From positions 1 through 5,073 of the forward strand of contig CBFHPW010000053.1 of NCBI GenBank assembly GCA_965657945.1: a DNA stretch of 5,073 nucleotides. Direction: 5' to 3'. Positions 1 through 3,670 of the stretch are shown here, in pieces. The first letter of the stretch is position 1. Each line of letters starts with the position of its first letter. The stretch is from CAJJDF01 sp965657945. GTDB lineage: Bacteria > Bacteroidota > Bacteroidia > Flavobacteriales_D > CAJJDF01. A program made the translations under genes and the position numbers. Below the pieces are notes generated by a model, which saw only the letters and a list, made by a program, of their open reading frames with translations, did no database searches and was not told the DNA's origin.

Positions 1-448
1 CTTGCATGGCTTCAAGCAAGGCACTTTGTACTTTTGCAGGTGCTCTGTTTATTTCATCCGCTAGAATAAAGTTCGAAAAAATCGGTCCCTTTTTAATGGT
101 AAAGTCTTCCTTTTTTTGATTGTAAATCATGGTTCCAATCAAATCGGCTGGCAATAAATCGGGAGTAAATTGAATTCTACTAAACTGAACATTTACCGCT
201 TTCGACAGGGTATTAATTGCCAGAGTTTTTGCCAACCCAGGAACTCCTTCTAACAATACGTGCCCATTGGATAGCAGCCCAATAAGCAATCGTTCGACCA
301 TTTGTTCTTGCCCCACAATTACTTTGCTTATTTCTTGCGTTAATAAAGAAACGAAGGCACTTTCTTTCTTTATTTTTTCATTCAATTCTTGAATATCTGT
401 TGTAGTAGATTCTACTGGCTGTTCGTTGTCTAAAAGTTGTTCTTCCAT
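1..448 (-). CDS. MoxR-family AAA+ ATPase, N-terminal part (runs off the left edge)
   Basis: The reverse strand from an ATG at 448-446 stays open for 149 codons to the window edge, so the C-terminal half is missing. Visible motifs: a family-typical pre-Walker stretch VIVGQEQMVERLLIGLL (44-60), Walker A GVPGLAKT (68-75), the MoxR segment QFTPDLLPADLIGT (93-106), and Walker B with its neighbour, ILADEINRAPAKVQSALLEAM (128-148). In MoxR proteins the Walker B aspartate and glutamate (D131, E132 here) bind magnesium and activate water for ATP hydrolysis. Members are cytoplasmic chaperone-like ATPases, often encoded with DUF58 and von Willebrand A-domain proteins; such partners would lie to the left, outside the window. 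The first 30 or so residues are polar and acidic and poorly conserved. No Shine-Dalgarno sequence precedes the ATG, which was chosen as the only ATG before the conserved domain in a sensible position. The gene is divergent from the ppk2 operon. Family assignment is very secure; the specific role is unknown. Confidence 0.93.
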   Translation of the reverse strand, partial: MEEQLLDNEQPVESTTTDIQELNEKIKKESAFVSLLTQEISKVIVGQEQMVERLLIGLLSNGHVLLEGVPGLAKTLAINTLSKAVNVQFSRIQFTPDLLPADLIGTMIYNQKKEDFTIKKGPIFSNFILADEINRAPAKVQSALLEAMQ

Positions 449-520
449 CTTCAAATAATTTGTGATACAAAAAAAATAATTTTACACTACAATGTATAAA
501 ATTCAAGTGTTAAAAAAAGT

Positions 521-539
521 TAAGAATTATTCATTCTTA
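521..539. repeat. Inverted repeat TAAGAAT-N5-ATTCTTA (possible operator)
   Basis: A perfect 7-bp inverted repeat with a 5-base spacer lies about 160 bp upstream of the first ppk2 start and about 75 bp upstream of the MoxR start. The same heptamer recurs, back to back, in the palindrome at 618-629. Spaced heptamer arms are compatible with a dimeric regulator site, but no known motif is matched and AT-rich sequence produces such symmetry easily. Confidence 0.3.
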
Positions 540-617
540 CTCCCACAAAAGTACTTTATTCTTTGTTTCAAATGGGCTTGAAAAGCGAGAGTTATTAATA
601 AGTTGTTCCTCAGTTAA

Positions 618-629
618 ATTCTTAAGAAT
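618..629. repeat. Perfect 12-bp palindrome ATTCTTAAGAAT (possible operator)
   Basis: A self-complementary 12-mer about 70 bp upstream of the first ppk2 start codon. It reuses the ATTCTTA word seen in both arms at 521-539. Position is suitable for control of the ppk2 operon. Function is speculative. Confidence 0.3.
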
Positions 630-696
630 AATTAACACCTTTTGTTCTTTAAATTGTCTTTTTTTTTCTTAATTTGAATTTCAAAGTAAACGCAGT

Positions 697-1542
697 ATGT
701 TTTTAGATAAAGAAGATTTTGAATCCTTAGAAAGTAGAAGAGACATCTACAATTTGGCAGAAGAAAGAAACGTTAAATTAGCTAAGTACAAATGGGATTT
801 GGAATACGAAAAGCAATTAAAAAAATTGCAGGCAGAATTGGTGAATCTTCAAAAATGGATATCGGACAACAACTTGAGAGTAGCGGTTCTTTTTGAAGGA
901 AGAGATGCAGCGGGAAAAGGGGGATCCATCAAACGATTTACCGAGCACTTGAATCCCAGAGCCATGCGAGTAGTAGCCCTGAGCAAACCAACCGAAATGG
1001 AAAAAGGACAATGGTATTTCAGGAGGTACATCAAAGAATTACCAAATCCTGGAGAAATCGTTTTTTTTGACCGAAGTTGGTACAACCGAGCTGTTGTAGA
1101 ACCTGTAATGGGATTCTGTTCGGATGATCAGTACAATCAATTTATGGTACAAGTTCCTGAATTCGAACATATGCTTTATGAAGATGGCGTTACTGTAATT
1201 AAATTTTGGTTTTCGATAACCAAAGAAGAACAAGCCAAACGTTTTAAATCGCGACTAGCCAATCCACTCAAGAGATGGAAATTTAGCCCAGTAGACAAGG
1301 AAGGCCAAAGATTGTGGAATGAATATACAAATTACAAAGAGTTGATGTTTTCCAAAACTCATACCGATTTTAGTCCTTGGATTATCGTAAAAACGAACGA
1401 CAAACGAACCGCAAGGCTTGAAAGCATGCGCTATGTATTGTCTCAATTTGATTACGATGGGAAATCGGAAGCGAAAGAGAATTTATTGCCAGATCCTAAT
1501 GTGATTGCTCGCTATTACAGACACTTAAAACAATTTGATTAA
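697..1542 (+). CDS. ppk2: Class I polyphosphate kinase 2 (PPK2), first of a tandem pair
   Basis: Family enzymes transfer phosphate between inorganic polyphosphate and nucleoside diphosphates, (polyP)n + NDP <=> (polyP)n-1 + NTP, in the cytoplasm. The 281-residue protein has the full PPK2 core: Walker A FEGRDAAGKGG (66-76), ALSKPTEMEKGQWYFRRY (94-111), Walker B FFDRSWYNRAVVEPVMGF (123-140), and a lid with RF-x2-R (182-186), P190, LKRWKFSPVD (191-200) and PW (227-228). The GRD-x-AGKGG form of Walker A and the single catalytic domain indicate class I (NDP-phosphorylating), not the GMDAAGKDG form I associate with class III. Length is normal for single-domain PPK2. A C-terminal tail of about 30 residues (251-281, ending RYYRHLKQFD) is absent from the next gene's product. 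There is no Shine-Dalgarno sequence; the ATG is chosen because the ORF from it covers a family-length N-terminus. The stop overlaps the next start by one base (TAATG), so translation is probably coupled. Nucleotide preference (ADP or GDP) cannot be read from sequence. Confidence 0.95.
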   Translation: MFLDKEDFESLESRRDIYNLAEERNVKLAKYKWDLEYEKQLKKLQAELVNLQKWISDNNLRVAVLFEGRDAAGKGGSIKRFTEHLNPRAMRVVALSKPTEMEKGQWYFRRYIKELPNPGEIVFFDRSWYNRAVVEPVMGFCSDDQYNQFMVQVPEFEHMLYEDGVTVIKFWFSITKEEQAKRFKSRLANPLKRWKFSPVDKEGQRLWNEYTNYKELMFSKTHTDFSPWIIVKTNDKRTARLESMRYVLSQFDYDGKSEAKENLLPDPNVIARYYRHLKQFD

Positions 1543-2309
1543 TGGAACTAACGGATAAAGATATAGAATTATTAAACAGCAAAATTGGACTTAAGAAACT
1601 GTTGGGAACGAAACCGCTCGATATTCCAAAAGCACTAAAAGCAACGAAATACGAAGTAAAATTAAGGAAACTTCAGGAGAAGTTGATTGAACTTCAAGAA
1701 CGGGTAATCCAAAACAATGAAAAAATTGTAATCCTATTTGAAGGAAGAGATTCTGCAGGTAAAGGTGGAGCCATTAGAAGAATGACAGCCAGATTAAATC
1801 CGCGTCATTTTAGAATCGTGGCACTTCCCAAGCCGAGTGTCGAAGAAAAAGGGCAATGGTATTTTCAGCGCTACGTCAACCATCTTCCCAATCCCGGTGA
1901 AATTGTGTTCTTTGACAGAAGCTGGTACAACAGAGCTGTGGTGGAGCCTGCCATGAAATTTTGTTCCGAAAAACAATACCAAGAATTTATGATGCAAGTA
2001 AATTCTTTTGAAAAAATGTTTACCGATTCAGGGATAAAATTGATTAAACTCTATTTTTCGATAACCAAAGATGAACAAGCGCGGAGATTTGAAGACTTGA
2101 GAACAGATTCTTTGAAAAAATGGAAATTATCACCAGTAGATTTAAGAGCCCATGAACTGTGGGATGATTTCACGAAGTACAAGGAAGAAATGTTTACAAA
2201 AACCAACACAGATCAGTGTCCCTGGAAAATAATAGAAGCAAACAAAAAAACATCGGCTAGAATTGAGGCTATCGAATACGTATTAGAACAAACCAACATC
2301 ACGAAATGA
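1542..2309 (+). CDS. ppk2: Class I polyphosphate kinase 2 (PPK2), second tandem paralogue
   Basis: The 255-residue product is a second complete PPK2: Walker A FEGRDSAGKGG (66-76), ALPKPSVEEKGQWYFQRY (94-111), Walker B FFDRSWYNRAVVEPAMKF (123-140), and lid LKKWKLSPVD (191-200). It aligns without gaps to the upstream protein over residues 31-250, with 124 of 220 identical by hand count, so the pair arose by gene duplication. Differences: the first 30 residues are unrelated, the C-terminal tail is missing, and in the lid R186 and P190 of the upstream protein are L186 and S190 (an arginine occurs at 187 instead). Catalytic motifs are intact, so it should be active; the lid change may alter polyphosphate or nucleotide handling, or the two may form hetero-oligomers (inference). 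The start ATG overlaps the preceding TAA by one base. The end overlaps the next gene through ATGA. Both junctions point to a single transcript with coupled translation. Confidence 0.95.
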   Translation: MELTDKDIELLNSKIGLKKLLGTKPLDIPKALKATKYEVKLRKLQEKLIELQERVIQNNEKIVILFEGRDSAGKGGAIRRMTARLNPRHFRIVALPKPSVEEKGQWYFQRYVNHLPNPGEIVFFDRSWYNRAVVEPAMKFCSEKQYQEFMMQVNSFEKMFTDSGIKLIKLYFSITKDEQARRFEDLRTDSLKKWKLSPVDLRAHELWDDFTKYKEEMFTKTNTDQCPWKIIEANKKTSARIEAIEYVLEQTNITK

Positions 2310-2710
2310 GCAAAGAAACAAAATTTGAAACCATCCTAAATCACGTAAAGACCTTTCACGAATCTTTTGGAATCAACAATGAAGAATCTCCCAAAACTAA
2401 TGTGGGCGACAAGGTAATTGACTTGAGATTTGAGTTGATGCGCGAGGAAAACGAAGAGTATTTGGAAGCTGCCAAAAACAACGATTTGATAGAAGTGGCA
2501 GATGCGTTAGGTGATATGCTTTACATTTTATGTGGCACTATTCTATCGCACGGAATGCAACACAAAATCACCGAAGTATTTGAAGAAATCCAACGAAGCA
2601 ATATGAGTAAACTTGGGGCAGATGGAAAACCAATTTACCGAGAAGACGGCAAAGTAATGAAGGGTCCAAATTATTTTAAGCCAGACATTAAAAAGATAGT
2701 ATTCAGTTAA
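2306..2710 (+). CDS. Small all-alpha NTP pyrophosphohydrolase (MazG/HisE-like, DR2231-type)
   Basis: This 134-residue protein looks like the all-alpha nucleoside triphosphate pyrophosphohydrolase superfamily, which cleaves NTPs or dNTPs to NMP and PPi with magnesium and often cleans up non-canonical nucleotides. The metal-binding signature is visible: acidic cluster REENEEYLEA (46-55, with E47, E48, E50, E51), then E63-x-x-D66 and D70 in EVADALGDMLYILCGT (63-78). The tail VFEEIQRSNMSKLGADGKPI (91-110), followed by REDGKVMKGPNYFKPDI (112-128), is what I recall from the group that includes Deinococcus DR2231 (reported as active on dUTP); the older label phosphoribosyl-ATP pyrophosphohydrolase-like also fits. 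A true HisE role is unlikely, as no his genes are nearby. The ATG overlaps the upstream TGA (ATGA, 4 nt), so it is co-translated with the ppk2 pair. Family assignment is strong; the substrate is not determined. Confidence 0.88.
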   Translation: MSKETKFETILNHVKTFHESFGINNEESPKTNVGDKVIDLRFELMREENEEYLEAAKNNDLIEVADALGDMLYILCGTILSHGMQHKITEVFEEIQRSNMSKLGADGKPIYREDGKVMKGPNYFKPDIKKIVFS

Positions 2711-2914
2711 TTGAATTATTGTTGATTAATTAGATATTCAACAACTTCAACAATGCTCTTAGCGTTGAGATATAAAACATAACATAACCGAATGTCTCAA
2801 AGATGTTGAAGGATTATGAAAACCTATATTAAATTCAAAAAGGTCACAATGAATATAGAAGTAGATTGATCATCCGATTTTAAAGGTTTATGTTGTATTA
2901 TAGAAATAACAATT
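2711..2914. other. Convergent gene-free region with nested inverted repeats
   Basis: This 204-bp gap separates the ends of the ppk2 operon and of pcm. It holds three inverted repeats. TTGTTGA (2719-2725) pairs with TCAACAA (2738-2744) over a 12-nt loop. CTTCAACA (2745-2752) pairs with TGTTGAAG (2804-2811). Inside the latter, 2765-2773 pairs with 2792-2800 (9 bp including one G-T). No run of T follows any of these stems, so none is a textbook intrinsic terminator, although transcription from both sides must end here. The longest plus-strand reading frame I see is a 17-codon one at 2816-2869, which I do not call. Confidence 0.5.
2745..2811. repeat. Nested inverted repeat downstream of the ppk2 operon
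   Basis: The outer arms are an exact 8-bp match (2745-2752 with 2804-2811). The inner arms are TTGAGATAT (2765-2773) and ATGTCTCAA (2792-2800) around an 18-nt A-rich loop. The intervening sequence is asymmetric (12 nt on the left, 3 nt on the right), giving a bulged stem. It could act as a transcript 3'-end stabiliser, a weak terminator, or a small structured RNA. The sequence alone does not decide. Confidence 0.4.
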
Positions 2915-3562
2915 TCAATCCCTCGCTTTCCTCTCCAGCATGGGCACAAATTTGAAATCGCCAAAAGTCTTTTTAGTGAATTCTTTCTCCGAAACTCTAA
3001 CAAAAAGAGTCATAATTTGCTTTTCCTCTCCTATTGGAATCACAAGCCTACCTCCTATTTTGAGTTGTCCCAAAAGGTCTTCGGGAACAAATGGAGCCCC
3101 GCAGGTTACAATAATCGAATCGTAAGAGGCCCAAGCCGGTATTCCTTTGTATCCATCGCCATAATACAATTTGGCCGAGGTGTAATCCATTTTGTTCAGA
3201 ATCCTTTTTGTCTTATCAAATAATTCTTTTTGCCGCTCAATTGAATAAACTTTGGCACCTAATTCGCACAAAATTGAGGTCTGATATCCCGATCCAGTTC
3301 CTATTTCCAACACTTTATGACCTTTCTCTATTTGTAATAATTCAGACTGAAATGCCACAGTATAAGGATGTGAAATAGTTTGCCCCGAACCAATCGGAAA
3401 AGCTTTGTTTTCATAAGCATGTTCGGCAAAAGCAGTATCTAAAAAGAAGTGACGAGGCACTTTTCCAATAGCCTCAATTACTCTTTGGTCTTTTATTCCT
3501 TTGCTTGCAATTTCTTCTGCCAATTGCTTTCTTAATCCTTTATGTCTGTATGTATCTATCAA
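2915..3562 (-). CDS. pcm: Protein-L-isoaspartate O-methyltransferase
   Basis: The enzyme methylates isoaspartyl residues in damaged proteins using S-adenosylmethionine, starting their repair to aspartate; it acts in the cytoplasm. The 215-residue length fits the family. Visible motifs: N-terminal HKGLRKQLAEEIASKGI (7-23), VPRHFF (35-40), substrate-loop GSGQTISHPYTVAFQ (58-72), SAM motif I KVLEIGTGSGYQTSIL (83-98), the acidic strand end YSIER with E109 (106-110), GDGYKG (135-140), YDSIIVTCGAP (147-157) and GQLKIGGRLVIPIG (165-178). The start is TTG (3562-3560). An in-frame TAA lies only three codons upstream, there is no upstream ATG, and the next in-frame ATG (M125) is far too late. Flavobacterial homologues, as I recall them, start with a similar M-x-DT-x2-H-x-GLR sequence, which supports TTG. 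The gene follows the S9B peptidase on the same strand after a 108-bp gap filled with hairpins, so it may need its own promoter or read-through. Confidence 0.95.
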   Translation of the reverse strand: MIDTYRHKGLRKQLAEEIASKGIKDQRVIEAIGKVPRHFFLDTAFAEHAYENKAFPIGSGQTISHPYTVAFQSELLQIEKGHKVLEIGTGSGYQTSILCELGAKVYSIERQKELFDKTKRILNKMDYTSAKLYYGDGYKGIPAWASYDSIIVTCGAPFVPEDLLGQLKIGGRLVIPIGEEKQIMTLFVRVSEKEFTKKTFGDFKFVPMLERKARD

Positions 3563-3590
3563 GTTATATTATTCTCGTTTTATCCCATCT

Positions 3591-3617
3591 TAAAACCTTC
3601 CCCAAGGGAAGGTTTTA
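3591..3617 (-). terminator. Strong hairpin, probable terminator of the S9B peptidase gene
   Basis: TAAAACCTTCCC (3591-3602) pairs perfectly with GGGAAGGTTTTA (3606-3617) over a 3-nt loop: a 12-bp stem with a GC-rich top and an A/T base ending in a four-U tract on either strand. It lies about 55 bp past the peptidase stop, before the pcm start, so it can end minus-strand transcripts (and could work in both directions). It is also the left module of the 85-bp repeat, so termination may be a secondary use of a repeat sequence. Confidence 0.5.
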
Positions 3618-3636
3618 CTTCAAAGAGTTTGGAGTT

Positions 3637-3655
3637 CCCTTCCCTTAGGGAAGGG
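3637..3655. repeat. Second hairpin module CCCTTCCC-TTA-GGGAAGGG
   Basis: A perfect 8-bp stem with a 3-nt loop, all C/T on one arm and A/G on the other. It is the inverted partner of the module at 3591-3617 and can pair with that module instead of with itself. It lies 16 to 34 bp beyond the peptidase stop codon, and without a following T tract it is a weaker terminator than its partner. Confidence 0.6.
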
Positions 3656-3670
3656 TTAGGGATGGGAGTT

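Larger units (their letters stand above)
449..696. promoter_or_regulatory. Divergent intergenic region between the MoxR ATPase gene and the ppk2 operon
   Basis: This 248-bp AT-rich gap must hold the promoters of both divergent units. I found no convincing Bacteroidota -7 box (TAnnTTTG) with a well-spaced -33 TTG on either strand. It does hold several short symmetric elements: an imperfect palindrome at 481-500, TAAGAAT-N5-ATTCTTA at 521-539, TTATTAATAA at 592-601 and ATTCTTAAGAAT at 618-629. The 12-mer at 520-531 recurs in direct orientation at 622-633 with one mismatch. These could be operator half-sites or chance symmetry in AT-rich DNA. The region's role as promoter space is inferred from gene orientation, not from a recognised motif. 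Confidence 0.45.
3583..3667. repeat. 85-bp inverted-repeat element of two hairpin modules (REP/MITE-like)
   Basis: Two copies of about 30 bp face each other. The outer ends are perfect 7-bp inverted repeats: TCCCATC at 3583-3589 and GATGGGA at 3661-3667. Each module continues with a TAA-rich link and a C/G-rich palindrome, CCTTCCC-(C/T)AA-GGGAAGG, once at 3596-3612 and once (reverse complement) at 3637-3655. The G/C runs stand out strongly against the AT-rich surroundings. The whole element can fold as one long hairpin or two small ones. This organisation resembles REP-doublet or MITE-like intergenic repeats; similar short G-run repeats are, as I recall, frequent in flavobacterial intergenic regions. 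It lies between the S9B peptidase stop and the pcm start. TTTTA occurs at 3578-3582 and 3669-3673, a possible target duplication of low complexity. Confidence 0.7.

Noticed and set aside
557..565. TATTCTTTG as a -7 box candidate
   Set aside because: It has one base too many between TA and TTTG, and no -33 TTG at a suitable distance upstream.
642..676. Possible Bacteroidota promoter for ppk2: TTG at 642-644 and TTAATTTG at 669-676
   Set aside because: The second base of the -7 box deviates from TAnnTTTG and the 24-nt spacing is longer than usual, so the match is not better than chance.
817..1446. Several minus-strand reading frames of about 60-80 codons inside the first ppk2 gene
   Set aside because: They are antisense shadows of a strongly conserved coding region. 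Their products have no recognisable domain, and their compositions reflect the complement of the PPK2 motifs.
1794..1997. Minus-strand 67-codon frame inside the second ppk2 gene
   Set aside because: It covers the complement of the Walker B region, mirrors the shadow frame in the first copy, and has no start context or known family.
2816..2869. 17-codon plus-strand frame in the convergent intergenic region
   Set aside because: It is too short, has no ribosome-binding signal or promoter, and AT-rich intergenic DNA yields such frames by chance.
2903..2916. GAAAT-AACA-ATTTC mini-hairpin at the end of pcm, considered as a terminator
   Set aside because: The 5-bp AT-rich stem is too weak and it overlaps the stop codon.
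2940..3223. Two plus-strand frames of 61 and 68 codons inside pcm
   Set aside because: They lie wholly within the well-supported minus-strand pcm gene and have no family resemblance.
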